The notes: generated from the letters alone by a model not told the origin. A DNA stretch of 35,391 nucleotides from Rhizobium sp. R711 (GCF_002211365.1 NZ_LOKZ01000020.1:1-35391), one strand, 5' to 3'. Shown: positions 10,057 to 19,715, numbered from the stretch's first letter. Numbers and translations are program-made.

Positions 10057-12324
10057 CTAAAGAGGAATATTGTGAGCGTCGGCGAAGTGGGCAAGCACGT
10101 CGCGCATCGGGGTCGCCGACTTGGTATCGTCAAGCGCCTCGTTCATCACCTTTGCCAGCGCCTCGGCGTCTAGGCCGAGCAACATCGCCTTGACCGGACC
10201 AATAGACGCCGGCGACATCGATACCGAACGGAAGCCGATGCCGAGCAGTGCCATTGCCGAGATCGGCCTGCCGGCCAGTTCGCCGCACAGCGTCACCGGC
10301 GTATTGTTGCGCTCGCCCGCACGCACGATGTCGCGCAGGATCCTGAGGAACGGTTTGCCAAGCGGATCGAAACGGTCGGAAACGCGCGCATTGCCGCGAT
10401 CGACCGCCATCGAGAACTGGAAGAGGTCGTTCGAGCCGACCGAAACGAAATCGACCGCCGCCATCAGCTCGTCGAGCTGCCAGAGCAGCGCCGGCACCTC
10501 CAGCATCGCGCCGAATTGCAGCTTGCGCGGCAGGCCGTGGCCGAAGCGGGAAAGGTGTTGAACTTCCTTCTGTAGGAGCTCACGCACCGCAGCGATCTCG
10601 GAAACTTCGGTCACCATCGGCACCATCAGCTTCAGCTCGATGCCGGCAGCCGCCTTCAGCATGGCGCGCAACTGCGTGCGCAACAGACCTGGACGATCGA
10701 GCGACAGGCGGATCGCCCGCCAGCCGAGCGCCGGATTTTCTTCTTCGTGGCCACGGAAATAGGGAACGACCTTGTCGCCGCCGATATCAAGCGTGCGGAA
10801 GGTCACGACCCGCCCGGCTGCCTGCTTCAGCACGTTGCGATAAAACAACTCCTGCTCTTCCGCCTTCGGCATGGTGGAAGCAATCATGAACTGCAGTTCG
10901 GTGCGGAACAGACCGATCCCTTCGGCGCCGGAGTCCGAAAGCTGCGGCAAATCAACCAACAGTCCGGCATTCATCATCAACGATACGCGTTGCCCGTCCT
11001 TGGTGCGCGGCTCGACGGAGCGCAGCGCCCGGAACTGTTCCTGCCGGCGGGCGCGGAACCGCACTTTTTCCTCGTAGGAGCGCTGATGCTCCGGCATAGG
11101 GCGAAGATGCACATGCCCGCCATCGCCATCGATGATGACGGCATCACCGTTTTCGGCGAGCGCCACCACACCGGCAGCCTGGCCGATCACGGGAATGCCC
11201 ATGGCGCGCGCGACGATCACCACATGGCTCGTCACCGCGCCTTCTTCCAGCACGAGGCCACGCACATTGGCACGCGGATAATCGAGCAATTCGGCGGCGC
11301 CCATGGCACGCGCCAGAATGATAGCGTCGCTCGGGAAACCATCCCCCGCGGTGCGGCCGGTATAGCCCGTCAGCTGCCGCAGCAGCCGGTTCGCGAGATC
11401 TTCGAAATCGTGCATCCGTTCCCGCAGATAGGGATCGGTCATGCGGATCATGCGCGCCTTGGTGTCGCTCTGCACCTTCTCGACCGCGGCTTCCGCCGTC
11501 AGGCCGTTGCGGATCGCCTCCTCGAGCTTACGCACCCAACCCTGGTCGTGGGCAAACATACGATAGGTTTCGAGAACCTCGCGGTGCTCGCCCTCCATCG
11601 ACACGTCACGCTGCGACAGAAGGTCGTCGATCGAGATGCGAAGCGACCCGAGCGCCTCACCCAAGCGGCGGATTTCCTTCTCGGAATCCTCGTTCAGCAA
11701 GTTGGTGACGACGATACGCGGCTCGTGCAGGACGACATAACCGAGGCCGATACCTTCATTATAGGTGTCACCATCGATGGTCACCGAACGCGTCAGGTCT
11801 AGTTCGAGACCGGGCTTGGTGATTTTCTTGAGCTCGCCGGTGGCGATCATCTCGGCCAGCACCATCGCCGTCGTCTCGAGCGCCTCGAGCTCTTCTTCGC
11901 GGTAGGTGCGGCTTGCCTTGTTCTGCACGACCAGAACGCCGAGCGAACGACCCGTGCGGAGGATCGGCACGCCGAGGAAGGAATGATAGATCTCTTCGCC
12001 GGTTTCCGGCAGGTAGCGGAAGGCTGGATGCGATTGCGCGTCGGATAGATTGAGCGGCTGCGCCGATGCCGCGATCGTACCGACTAGGCCCTGTCCCATT
12101 TTGAGTTGGGACAGGTGGACCGCTTCCTTGTTCAGACCTTCGGTTGCATAGAGTTCGAGCACGCCGTCGGCACGCAGCACGTAGACGGAGCAGACCTCCG
12201 CCACCATGTTGCCTGCGATCTGGCGAACGATCCGGTCGAGGCGCTCCTGCGGCTCCAGCGGCTCCGCCATCAACTCGCGTAGCCGCTTGAGCAGCACGCG
12301 CGGACCGCCCGAAAGGTCTCTCAT
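10057..12324 (-). CDS. ptsP: phosphoenolpyruvate-protein phosphotransferase PtsP (nitrogen PTS enzyme I, EI-Ntr)
   Basis: 755 residues. An N-terminal GAF domain (about 20-165) senses a small molecule; in related EI-Ntr proteins it binds glutamine and inhibits phosphorylation. Next come the PEP-utilising N-terminal and mobile domains with the phospho-accepting histidine in GAVTSHVVIVARAMG (His 367). A TIM-barrel PEP-binding domain follows, with TFRTLDIGGDK and the catalytic cysteine in VTLCGELAGRP. It passes phosphate from PEP to NPr and then EIIA-Ntr, a regulatory chain that affects potassium transport, nitrogen and carbon responses. It lies between lysC (89 bases upstream) and prfA, the order usual in Rhizobiales. 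Confidence 0.96.
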   Translation of the reverse strand: MRDLSGGPRVLLKRLRELMAEPLEPQERLDRIVRQIAGNMVAEVCSVYVLRADGVLELYATEGLNKEAVHLSQLKMGQGLVGTIAASAQPLNLSDAQSHPAFRYLPETGEEIYHSFLGVPILRTGRSLGVLVVQNKASRTYREEELEALETTAMVLAEMIATGELKKITKPGLELDLTRSVTIDGDTYNEGIGLGYVVLHEPRIVVTNLLNEDSEKEIRRLGEALGSLRISIDDLLSQRDVSMEGEHREVLETYRMFAHDQGWVRKLEEAIRNGLTAEAAVEKVQSDTKARMIRMTDPYLRERMHDFEDLANRLLRQLTGYTGRTAGDGFPSDAIILARAMGAAELLDYPRANVRGLVLEEGAVTSHVVIVARAMGIPVIGQAAGVVALAENGDAVIIDGDGGHVHLRPMPEHQRSYEEKVRFRARRQEQFRALRSVEPRTKDGQRVSLMMNAGLLVDLPQLSDSGAEGIGLFRTELQFMIASTMPKAEEQELFYRNVLKQAAGRVVTFRTLDIGGDKVVPYFRGHEEENPALGWRAIRLSLDRPGLLRTQLRAMLKAAAGIELKLMVPMVTEVSEIAAVRELLQKEVQHLSRFGHGLPRKLQFGAMLEVPALLWQLDELMAAVDFVSVGSNDLFQFSMAVDRGNARVSDRFDPLGKPFLRILRDIVRAGERNNTPVTLCGELAGRPISAMALLGIGFRSVSMSPASIGPVKAMLLGLDAEALAKVMNEALDDTKSATPMRDVLAHFADAHNIPL

Positions 12325-12413
12325 TGCGTCTCAAGCTCCAAAACAAACATCAAAGTCTGACAGCCATTGGCCGCGTGACTTTTCAACTTGAACGCGCGGC
12401 AGCCTGTTCAGAA

Positions 12414-13688
12414 TCAGTTCTTATCCAGACCGTAGCAGGAATGCAAAGTCCTGACAGCGAGTTCTGCATACGGACCGTCGATCAGGATCGAAATTTTGAT
12501 CTCGGACGTCGTGATCGCCTTGATATTGATGCCCTTGTCGGCCAGCGCCTTGAATGCGGTGGCGGCAACGCCCGCATGGCTGCGCATGCCGATGCCGATG
12601 ACGGACACCTTCACAAGGCCTGATTCGTTCTGAACGACGTCGTAGCCGATCTTTTCCTTGTTCTCACCGAGAACCTTGATCGCCTTATCGACGTCGCCCG
12701 ACGGGACCGTGAAGGTCATGTCGGTCTTCGAGCCATCTTCGGAGATGTTCTGGACGATCATGTCGACGTTGATGTGGCTTTCGGCCAGCGGTCCGAAGAT
12801 CGCGGCGGAAACGCCCGGCCGGTCGGCAAGACGGCGAAGCGAGATCTGAGCCTCATCCTTGGCATAGGCGATGCCGGTGACTACTTCCTGTTCCACGATT
12901 TCATCCTCGTCACAAATCAGCGTTCCGGGCGGATTCAAGAAGTCACCCATGCCCGGAGCATCGGGATCTTCGAAAGAGGAGCGCACGAAGGTACGGACCT
13001 TGTGCACCATGGCAAGCTCGACGGAACGAACCTGCAGAACCTTCGCGCCGAGCGAGGCCATTTCGAGCATTTCCTCGAAGGCGATCTTCTTCAGGCGGCG
13101 TGCCTGTGGCACGATGCGCGGGTCCGTCGTGTAGACGCCGTCGACGTCGGTGTAGATGTCGCAGCGATCGGCCTTAACCGCAGCCGCGATCGCAACCGCC
13201 GAGGTATCCGAGCCGCCGCGGCCGAGCGTCGCAATGCGATTGTCGGGACCGAGACCCTGGAAACCGGCGATGACGGCAACCTGGCCCTCGCCCATACGCT
13301 TGATGATGTCGGAGCCATCAATATCGAGAATGCGTGCGGCACCATGCGCGTTGTCCGTCCGGATCGGGATCTGCCATCCCTGCCAGGAGCGAGCATTGAT
13401 ATCCATCGCCTGCAGCGCGATCGCGAGCAACCCGGAGGTCACCTGCTCGCCGGATGCAACAACGGCGTCATATTCGCGGGCATCGTAGAACGGCGAATTG
13501 GCGCCGACAACCTTCGGCGTGCCCTGCACCCAGCCGACCAGCTCGTTGGTCTTGCCGGACATGGCCGAGACGACGACCGCTACTTCATGGCCGGCATCGA
13601 CTTCACGTTTCACATGGCGGGCAACGTTCTTGATGCGGTCCAGATCAGCGACGGAGGTCCCGCCGAATTTCATTACGATGCGTGCCAT
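12414..13688 (-). CDS. lysC: aspartate kinase
   Basis: 424 residues, a monofunctional aspartokinase. The N-terminal amino-acid kinase domain opens with MKFGGTSVADLDRI and includes the nucleotide-site GRGGSDTSAVA (near 170). Two C-terminal ACT domains (about 265-340 and 345-420) bind feedback inhibitors such as lysine and threonine. It makes aspartyl phosphate, the first step toward lysine, methionine, threonine and diaminopimelate for peptidoglycan. GAGG precedes the ATG. No lysine-riboswitch-like structure was recognised in the upstream 290 bases. Its linkage with ptsP, prfA and prmC suggests co-transcription. Confidence 0.97.
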   Translation of the reverse strand: MARIVMKFGGTSVADLDRIKNVARHVKREVDAGHEVAVVVSAMSGKTNELVGWVQGTPKVVGANSPFYDAREYDAVVASGEQVTSGLLAIALQAMDINARSWQGWQIPIRTDNAHGAARILDIDGSDIIKRMGEGQVAVIAGFQGLGPDNRIATLGRGGSDTSAVAIAAAVKADRCDIYTDVDGVYTTDPRIVPQARRLKKIAFEEMLEMASLGAKVLQVRSVELAMVHKVRTFVRSSFEDPDAPGMGDFLNPPGTLICDEDEIVEQEVVTGIAYAKDEAQISLRRLADRPGVSAAIFGPLAESHINVDMIVQNISEDGSKTDMTFTVPSGDVDKAIKVLGENKEKIGYDVVQNESGLVKVSVIGIGMRSHAGVAATAFKALADKGINIKAITTSEIKISILIDGPYAELAVRTLHSCYGLDKN

Positions 13689-13980
13689 ATGCCTCTACCA
13701 CGACCTAGTGCCGAGAGAGACCAAAGCCAGACCCGGCATCACGAACCCTGCATGGAACCGCATGGCTGAAGAGCCAGGAATTGGGAGTTTCTGGAACCCT
13801 TCTAAGGCCCTGCGCCCCAAGGGCCCAAGTTGCCGCGTCTCTTAGCGAGTTTGTAGGGGGGTGGCAAGGTGTGGAAAGGAGATTGCCGGCAGCCGGCGTG
13901 GAAGGCAGAAGCCATCCTTGAAGTGGACACGCACGGCGCTATTTCTGCCCATCTGCTCTACCTTTGACACACAGGACAGT

Positions 13981-14268
13981 ATGGGGAGCGATTTGCCTTT
14001 GGACGAAATGAACCACGCTGAGCGCCGACGAAGCTTGGTGCACCTTGAAGGACTGATGGCAACCCTGAAGCCTCTTGCCAATGCAAACGAGAACACAAAG
14101 CTCTGCGTTGCGATGACAAGGGTGCAGGCGCTCTTGCGGGACAGTCTTGACGAAATGGCCGAAGCATCGGCTCCGGTCGCCGATGAAATTGTCGAGGAGG
14201 CCGTTCAAATCGTCGCAGAGATTGAATTCAGGCTGACGATGGGCCTTCGTTCTGGCACCGTTCATTAA
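13981..14268 (+). CDS. small conserved-looking hypothetical protein, helical
   Basis: 95 residues from the ATG at 13981, which has AGGA six bases upstream. The same frame stays open back to 13861, but the extension lacks a ribosome-binding site and is composition-poor. The protein is predicted mostly helical (for example MNHAERRRSLVHLEGLMATL and DEIVEEAVQIVAEIEFRL), with one cysteine and no membrane segment or signal peptide. I do not recognise a family. It is transcribed toward the oxidoreductase gene, 56 bases away. Confidence 0.6.
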   Translation: MGSDLPLDEMNHAERRRSLVHLEGLMATLKPLANANENTKLCVAMTRVQALLRDSLDEMAEASAPVADEIVEEAVQIVAEIEFRLTMGLRSGTVH

Positions 14269-14324
14269 CATACGGACAACAGAAGCAGCCGGTCCTGGCG
14301 TCCATGTTTTAGAGGGGATCAAGC

Positions 14325-15428
14325 TTGTCGCAGCCCGTTCTGTTCACGCCGTTTCGCGTCCGCAATGTTGAGCTGGCAAATCGGATCGTCATTGCGCCGA
14401 TGTGCCAGTATTCTGCCAAGAATGGCTGCATGACCGATTGGCATACGATCCATCTCGGTCAACTGGCTTTGTCAGGCGCCGCGTTGCTGACGATCGAGGC
14501 CACGGCGGTCGTTCCCGAGGGGCGGATCACGTTTGCGGACGTCGGGCTCTACGACGATAGCACCGAAGCGGCAATGGCCCGCACTCTCGAAGCCATCCGC
14601 CGCTGGTCCGATATGCCAATTGCCGTGCAGCTTGCCCATGCTGGTCGCAAGGCGTCCACAGAGGTTCCTTGGCGCGGCGGCTCGCAGTTTCCTCCCGATC
14701 ATTCGAATGGCTGGCAGACCGAGGCTCCGTCCGCGATTGCTTTCGATCCCAACTCTGTGCCGCCGACGGCGTTGGATCGGGAGGGCCTGAAACGCGTACG
14801 GGACGCGTTTGCCGCCGCCGCGGTTCGCGCTGCGAGGATCGGCATCGATGCTGTTCAGATTCACGGCGCACACGGCTATCTGCTGCATCAGTTCCTGTCC
14901 CCGTTGTCCAATCGGCGCTCCGACGAATATGGCGGCTCGCTCGAAAACCGCATGCGATTTCCTCTAGAGGTATTCGAGGCCGTCAGGGCGGCCTTGCCGT
15001 CCGACAGAGCTCTGACGATGCGGGTGTCGGCAACGGACTGGATCGAGGGCGGCCTGGACATCGATCAAGTCATAGCCTTTGCGCAGAATCTTAAATCAAG
15101 GGGATGTGACGCAATTCACGTATCCAGCGGCGGGCTTCATCCGGCCCAGCAGATCCCCATTGGCCCCAACTACCAGGTACCGCTCGCGCGCGCGATCAAA
15201 TCTGCCATCGATATCCCAGTGGTCGCTGTGGGCCTGATCACCGAACCGATGCAAGCCGAAGCCATTGTCGCCACCGGCGACGCCGATCTTGTCGCTCTCG
15301 CCCGCGCGGTCCTCTACGATCCCCGTTGGCCGTGGCATGCTGCAGCTGAACTCGGTGGCCAGGTGAAGGCCGCCAACCAATATCTCCGCTGCCAGCCACC
15401 GCAGTTCAAATCGCTATTCGTGACCTGA
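14325..15428 (+). CDS. NADH:flavin oxidoreductase / old yellow enzyme, YqjM type
   Basis: 367 residues, an FMN-containing TIM barrel. Family landmarks are IVIAPMCQYSA with the redox-tuning cysteine (Cys27) typical of the thermophilic-like YqjM class, VQLAHAGRKAS, the substrate-binding pair in QIHGAHGYLLHQFLSP, SNRRSDEYGGS, and VVAVGLITEPMQAE. Members reduce activated C=C bonds of enones, nitro compounds or maleimides with NAD(P)H; the natural substrate here is unknown. The start is TTG at 14325, supported by GAGGGG seven bases upstream; no in-frame ATG fits the conserved N-terminus. It appears to be an accessory gene between lysC and ubiG. Confidence 0.9.
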   Translation: MSQPVLFTPFRVRNVELANRIVIAPMCQYSAKNGCMTDWHTIHLGQLALSGAALLTIEATAVVPEGRITFADVGLYDDSTEAAMARTLEAIRRWSDMPIAVQLAHAGRKASTEVPWRGGSQFPPDHSNGWQTEAPSAIAFDPNSVPPTALDREGLKRVRDAFAAAAVRAARIGIDAVQIHGAHGYLLHQFLSPLSNRRSDEYGGSLENRMRFPLEVFEAVRAALPSDRALTMRVSATDWIEGGLDIDQVIAFAQNLKSRGCDAIHVSSGGLHPAQQIPIGPNYQVPLARAIKSAIDIPVVAVGLITEPMQAEAIVATGDADLVALARAVLYDPRWPWHAAAELGGQVKAANQYLRCQPPQFKSLFVT

Positions 15429-15608
15429 CGGCGGCTCGTAAGCGTTCAGCTAGGGCTCCGTGCAGGCTATCGCGATACCGGAACTCCAGCCGCCCGAAAG
15501 GCGCAGTTGCATCACGCCACGGAAACAGGCAGCCTGACTGCGCTGAGAAGACGCCGGACATGCACCGACCTGCGTCCATCGCCTCCGACGCAAGGGCTCC
15601 GACTGCAA

Positions 15609-17816
15609 ATGACGCGTGCGCAGCAAATCGGCGTTATCATTGGCCTCGCGATCGTCGCAGCCTTTACGGTGCTGCGAGCGAGCGACCCACCGCTCCTGCG
15701 GCAGCTGCGCGACATCACCTTTGACGAATACCAGCGCATTTCACCACGCGCTTTCGAGCCGACGCCCGTGCGCATTATCGATATCGACGAGGCATCGCTC
15801 AAGGAATTCGGCCAATGGCCCTGGCCGCGCGACCGGCTTGCGCTGCTCGTCGAACGGCTATCCGACATGGGAGCCGCGGCGATCGCTTTCGACGTCCTGT
15901 TCGCCGAACCTGACCGCCTCTCGCCGCGCTCGGTTATGCGCGACGTCGCGGGCGTTGACCCTACGCTACTGAGCCGGCTGCCTGACAATGATGAACTTTT
16001 CGCGGAGGCGATCGCCGGGCGCCCCGTGGTGCTCGGTTTCGGCCTGACGACCGAGGGTAACTTCCGACCGCCGGTGAAGGCAGGTTTTGCCTTCACCGGC
16101 CAAAGCCCGGTCAATGCCCCTCCGCGGCTCGATGCGGCGACACCGGTGCGCCCGCAACTGCAGATCAATGCCACGGGCCTCGGCCATATCAGCCTCAACC
16201 CCGGCAATCCCTCTGCTGTCGTACGCAAGGTGCCGCTCTTTTTGACTGACGGTGAGCAACTTTATCCAAATCTCGCGATCGAGGCTCTGCGCGTCGCTCA
16301 AGGCGCTTCAACCTACGTTCTTGCCGCCGCTCCCGAAGCTCCAGACACGCTGACATCAGTCAAGATCGGCGAGTTCATCGTACCGGTCACGGCGAGCGGT
16401 GAACTGTGGCTATATACCAGTCCTGATGTCGCCGAACGCTATATCTCCGCCGGCAAGATCCTTGCCCCGCAGGGCGTCGATCCGCAAATCGCCGCCGCCA
16501 TCGACGGAAGCATCGTCTTTGTCGGGACATCCTCTGCCGGTCTGCAGGACATCCGCACGACTGCGCTCGGCCAGAACGTCCCCGGTGTTTCCATGCACGC
16601 CCAGACCGTCGAGCAAATCCTGACCGGACACTTTCTCTCCCGGCCCGATTGGGCAGATGGCATGGAAATCCTCGCGATTGCGGTATTGGGCACGATCCTG
16701 GTTGCGCTAACGACCTTCGTCAGCCCGGCCGTAGCACTCGCCTGCGGCCTTTGCATCACGGCGCTGGCACTCGCTGCTTCATGGTTTGCCTTTTCCTCCT
16801 GGGGCCTGCTCTTCGATCCGCTCGCACCAATCATTGCCGGCTCGATCATCCATTTCTCCGCCACCTCCTTTCGTATCCTCGTCATCGACCGCGAACGGCG
16901 CGAAGTCCGCCGCGCCTTCGGGCAGTATCTCTCGCCCTCGCTGCTCTATCGGATTGAGCACACCCGCAATGCGATGCGCCTTGGAGGCGACGACCGCGAA
17001 CTGACGGTGATGTTCGTTGACGTTCGCGGTTTCACCGAACTCAGCGAGCGGCTGCAGCCGGCCGAAGTCGTCCGCTTCCTGAACACGTTGCTCGATGCGC
17101 TGAGCCGCCACGTGACCGCCAACGAGGGCACGCTCGACAAATTTATCGGCGACTCGATCATGGCCTTCTGGAACGCCCCGGTGGATGTGCAGGACCACCC
17201 TGCGAAGGCAGTCCGCGCCGCTCTTGCCATGCGTGAAACGCTCGCTTCACTCAACGCATCGGATGCCTTCGGCTTCGGTCGGCAGTATCAGGTCGGCATT
17301 GGCATCGGCATTCATACAGGCCTTGCCTGCGTCGGCAACATGGGGGCCGAGACGCGCTTCAACTATTCGGCCGTCGGCGATGCGGTGAACGTTGCCGCGC
17401 GTATCGAATCCGCCTGCAAGGAAGTTGGCTTCGACATCCTCGTCTCGGAGACCACGGCCGGCGAGCTATCACATTTCGCGCTCCTCGACGCCGGCCTGCT
17501 TGGGCTGAAGGGCAAAAGCAGCAGGGCGCGCCTCTACGCTGTTGTCGGCGGTGAACACGTTCGGAGCTCCGGCGCCTTTGCTGACATGCAGCGCATTCAT
17601 TCGGAGCTTGTCGCGGCACTCCGCGCCCATTCGCCGGATAGCCGGAAGATGCTCAACATCGCCAAGCTCAAGGCAGTGGAACTGACAGCAGCATTGCCTC
17701 AATTTTACAGCCGCCTCGGGCGCCGCGCCGACCACTTCCGCGACAGCCCAGCTACCGACGACGATAGCACTCGGGTGGGCTTGCCGCGCGAAACCAAGTT
17801 GCATCTTGAGCCTTAG
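15609..17816 (+). CDS. CHASE2 domain-containing class III adenylate/guanylate cyclase
   Basis: 735 residues from the ATG at 15609, which places the first membrane helix (IGVIIGLAIVAAFTVL) near the N-terminus. A TTG at 15507 would add 34 residues. The CHASE2 sensor (about 30-340, with RIIDIDEASLKEFGQWPWPR) should be periplasmic. It is followed by two or three closely spaced membrane helices (350-430) and a cytoplasmic class III cyclase domain (about 460-640). Metal-binding aspartates sit in FVDVRGFTEL and IGDSIMAFW. A lysine in TLDKFIGD (about 511), the Asp in SAVGDAVNVAARIE and its Asn/Arg pair are all present, so the site looks active; the lysine favours ATP over GTP. The stop codon overlaps that of the opposite-strand FecR gene by four bases. 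Confidence 0.92.
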   Translation: MTRAQQIGVIIGLAIVAAFTVLRASDPPLLRQLRDITFDEYQRISPRAFEPTPVRIIDIDEASLKEFGQWPWPRDRLALLVERLSDMGAAAIAFDVLFAEPDRLSPRSVMRDVAGVDPTLLSRLPDNDELFAEAIAGRPVVLGFGLTTEGNFRPPVKAGFAFTGQSPVNAPPRLDAATPVRPQLQINATGLGHISLNPGNPSAVVRKVPLFLTDGEQLYPNLAIEALRVAQGASTYVLAAAPEAPDTLTSVKIGEFIVPVTASGELWLYTSPDVAERYISAGKILAPQGVDPQIAAAIDGSIVFVGTSSAGLQDIRTTALGQNVPGVSMHAQTVEQILTGHFLSRPDWADGMEILAIAVLGTILVALTTFVSPAVALACGLCITALALAASWFAFSSWGLLFDPLAPIIAGSIIHFSATSFRILVIDRERREVRRAFGQYLSPSLLYRIEHTRNAMRLGGDDRELTVMFVDVRGFTELSERLQPAEVVRFLNTLLDALSRHVTANEGTLDKFIGDSIMAFWNAPVDVQDHPAKAVRAALAMRETLASLNASDAFGFGRQYQVGIGIGIHTGLACVGNMGAETRFNYSAVGDAVNVAARIESACKEVGFDILVSETTAGELSHFALLDAGLLGLKGKSSRARLYAVVGGEHVRSSGAFADMQRIHSELVAALRAHSPDSRKMLNIAKLKAVELTAALPQFYSRLGRRADHFRDSPATDDDSTRVGLPRETKLHLEP

Positions 17817-18775
17817 TAATTGCCGCTGCGGCCTTCGCGACCATAACCACCGTCGCGATCGTGGTCGTCGTCATCATCCCCGTCATGCCCTCGGTGATCA
17901 CGGTCATGGTGGTCTCGATCGTGGTGGTCCCGATCGTGGTGATGATGCTCAGGCTTGTCCGGTTTATCCGGCGGATCCGGTGTGTCCGGCGCCTGTTGCG
18001 GTGTCTGCTGTGGAGCCTGCGGCGCTTGTTGTGGCGCCTGCGGTGCCGGTCGCTCCTGCTGTTGCTGTGGCTGCGGCCGATCCTGGCGGTCCTGGCGCAA
18101 CGATGCCAGCCCACAACTGGTGCGAATGCCGCCAAGTGCCCCGGAAAGCTGCTGATCTCCGGAAAGGAACGGCAATGCCCGTGGATTGCTGAGTGTCTGG
18201 AGCGTACGGCGGTCAACCTTGCTGGGATCGGTCATCCTGCCGCCACGTGTTGCAATCACGCAATCGCACTGCTGACGCAGTTGCCTGCAGCCGCCAGGCC
18301 CGCAGAAGCTTGCCGCGCCGTTCAACAAGACGATGGCGGTCGTGCCATTTGGTCCGACGTAGAAATCGAAGGCCGTGCCGCGTACGCCGATGGTCCCGGC
18401 CGGCGTCACGATCGAATAGGCCGAGGAGGCCGAATTGCCGCTGATCCAGCGGAACGTCCCCTTCGCCGCCTTGATTGAAAGCCGCTTCACGGACGCGGAA
18501 TCGTCATAGACGAACTTGTCGATCACCACCGTTGAACCGGCGCCAACGGCAAGCTTCGTGCCGTCCTTGAAGATGAACTGCCCGAGGCCGGATGTGGAGG
18601 TTCGAATGCGCTCATCGCGGTGAACTGGCGATCGAACGACGAGTGGACCGGTTTCGCCCGTCACCTCCGTCCGAATCAATGTCGCCTGCCCCACCGGCTC
18701 GGCTGAAAACGCCTGCATTGGCCCAAACAACGCAACAAACAGGCTCGCAACGACAGCACCACAGAAGCGAGACAT
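17813..18775 (-). CDS. FecR domain-containing exported protein with His/Asp-rich tail
   Basis: 320 residues. A signal peptide (about 1-25, ending QAFSAEP) precedes a FecR domain (about 50-160). The domain includes FIFKDGTKLAVGAGSTVVID and IVTPAGTIGVRGTAFDFYVG, the hallmark IGVRGT of the family. A Cys-containing segment follows (FCGPGGCRQLRQQCDC). The C-terminus is low-complexity: Gln/Pro/Ala repeats (about 230-265), then HHHHDRD and several HHDRD units running into an Asp run. The tail could bind divalent metal, but this is inferred from composition. GGGGG lies about seven bases before the ATG. Its neighbour on the opposite strand is a CHASE2 cyclase, a partner class that often accompanies FecR proteins, so a periplasmic sensing role is plausible. 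It is not a FecR anti-sigma regulator in the iron sense, because no sigma factor gene is nearby. Confidence 0.85.
   Translation of the reverse strand: MSRFCGAVVASLFVALFGPMQAFSAEPVGQATLIRTEVTGETGPLVVRSPVHRDERIRTSTSGLGQFIFKDGTKLAVGAGSTVVIDKFVYDDSASVKRLSIKAAKGTFRWISGNSASSAYSIVTPAGTIGVRGTAFDFYVGPNGTTAIVLLNGAASFCGPGGCRQLRQQCDCVIATRGGRMTDPSKVDRRTLQTLSNPRALPFLSGDQQLSGALGGIRTSCGLASLRQDRQDRPQPQQQQERPAPQAPQQAPQAPQQTPQQAPDTPDPPDKPDKPEHHHHDRDHHDRDHHDRDHRGHDGDDDDDHDRDGGYGREGRSGNY
17892..17936. repeat. 15-bp tandem repeat, about three copies, coding for HHDRD
   Basis: Units at 17907-17921 and 17922-17936 differ by one base. A more diverged unit lies at 17892-17906, and a partial one after 17936. They encode the His/Asp tail of the FecR-domain protein on the minus strand and may vary in copy number by slippage. 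Confidence 0.7.
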
Positions 18776-18965
18776 GGTCGACCCCCAAACAAACGATCAG
18801 TATATTAGCATATTGTTAACTTTAGCGTCTCCTCATCTTCTTGGTGTAGGCAGCGTCACAGTTCGCCTTACCTGAAAGTTGCTTGCGGCACCGCATCCCC
18901 CATCCGCTCTTGACTTCCGCGCGGCTTCGTCCGACTTCACTCGGAACGAATGCGAGGAACGGAAC

Positions 18966-19715
18966 ATGAGCGAAGCGGCAAAAAGCACGATCGATCAAGG
19001 AGAGGTGGACCGCTTCTCGGCGATGGCGGCGGAATGGTGGAGCCCTACCGGCAAGTTCAAGCCGCTGCACAAGTTCAATCCCGTACGGCTCGCGTACATC
19101 CGCGATAAAGCCGCGGAAAACTTCGGACGCGACATCCGCAGCGCGAAGCCGCTGGACGGTCTTCGCGTTCTCGATATCGGCTGTGGCGGCGGCCTGCTGT
19201 CGGAGCCGGTTGCGCGCATGGGCGCCAGCGTCGTCGGTGCGGACCCGTCGGAGAAGAACATCGGCATTGCCTCGACGCATGCGAAGGCGTCTGGCGTGCC
19301 CGTCGATTACCGCGCGGTAACGGCCGAACAACTTGCGGAAGCCGGCGAGACCTTCGACATCGTTCTCAACATGGAAGTCGTGGAACACGTCGCCGACGTC
19401 GATTTCTTCCTGGCCACCTGCGCCCAGATGGTTCGGCCGGGCGGCCTGATGTTTGTCGCGACCATCAATCGGACGATGAAGGCCGCCGCGCTCGCCATCT
19501 TTGCCGCGGAAAATATCCTGCGGTGGCTGCCACGCGGCACGCATCAGTATGAGAAACTTGTCCGCCCGGAAGAGATTGAAAAGCCTGTGACGGCAAACGG
19601 CCTCTCGATCATCGATCGCACCGGGGTCTTCTTCAATCCGCTGTCAAATCAGTGGAACCTGTCGAGGGACATGGACGTGAACTACATGATGCTGGCGAAA
19701 CGCGCCGGCCAATAG
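18966..19715 (+). CDS. ubiG: bifunctional 2-polyprenyl-6-hydroxyphenol methylase / 3-demethylubiquinol 3-O-methyltransferase
   Basis: 249 residues from the ATG at 18966, with GAGGAACGG just upstream. The N-terminus has the UbiG signature [20 protein letters not shown]. The SAM motif is [20 protein letters not shown] (near 65). [11 protein letters not shown] and the C-terminal [21 protein letters not shown] are also typical. It performs both O-methylations of ubiquinone synthesis at the inner membrane. An in-frame extension upstream to 18879 lacks a ribosome-binding site. In many alphaproteobacteria ubiG sits beside lysC; here five kilobases separate them. Confidence 0.96.
   Translation: MSEAAKSTIDQGEVDRFSAMAAEWWSPTGKFKPLHKFNPVRLAYIRDKAAENFGRDIRSAKPLDGLRVLDIGCGGGLLSEPVARMGASVVGADPSEKNIGIASTHAKASGVPVDYRAVTAEQLAEAGETFDIVLNMEVVEHVADVDFFLATCAQMVRPGGLMFVATINRTMKAAALAIFAAENILRWLPRGTHQYEKLVRPEEIEKPVTANGLSIIDRTGVFFNPLSNQWNLSRDMDVNYMMLAKRAGQ

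Noticed and set aside
10747..11802. 351-codon open frame opposite ptsP
   Set aside because: A GC-rich antisense shadow; the sense strand encodes a complete EI-Ntr protein.
13689..13980. Possible lysine riboswitch upstream of lysC
   Set aside because: Only a weak GGCCC/GGGCC hairpin is visible, and no multi-helix junction or conserved lysine-riboswitch core was recognised.
17860..17950. Repeated sequence considered as a CRISPR-like array
   Set aside because: The repeats are contiguous 15-base coding units without spacers.
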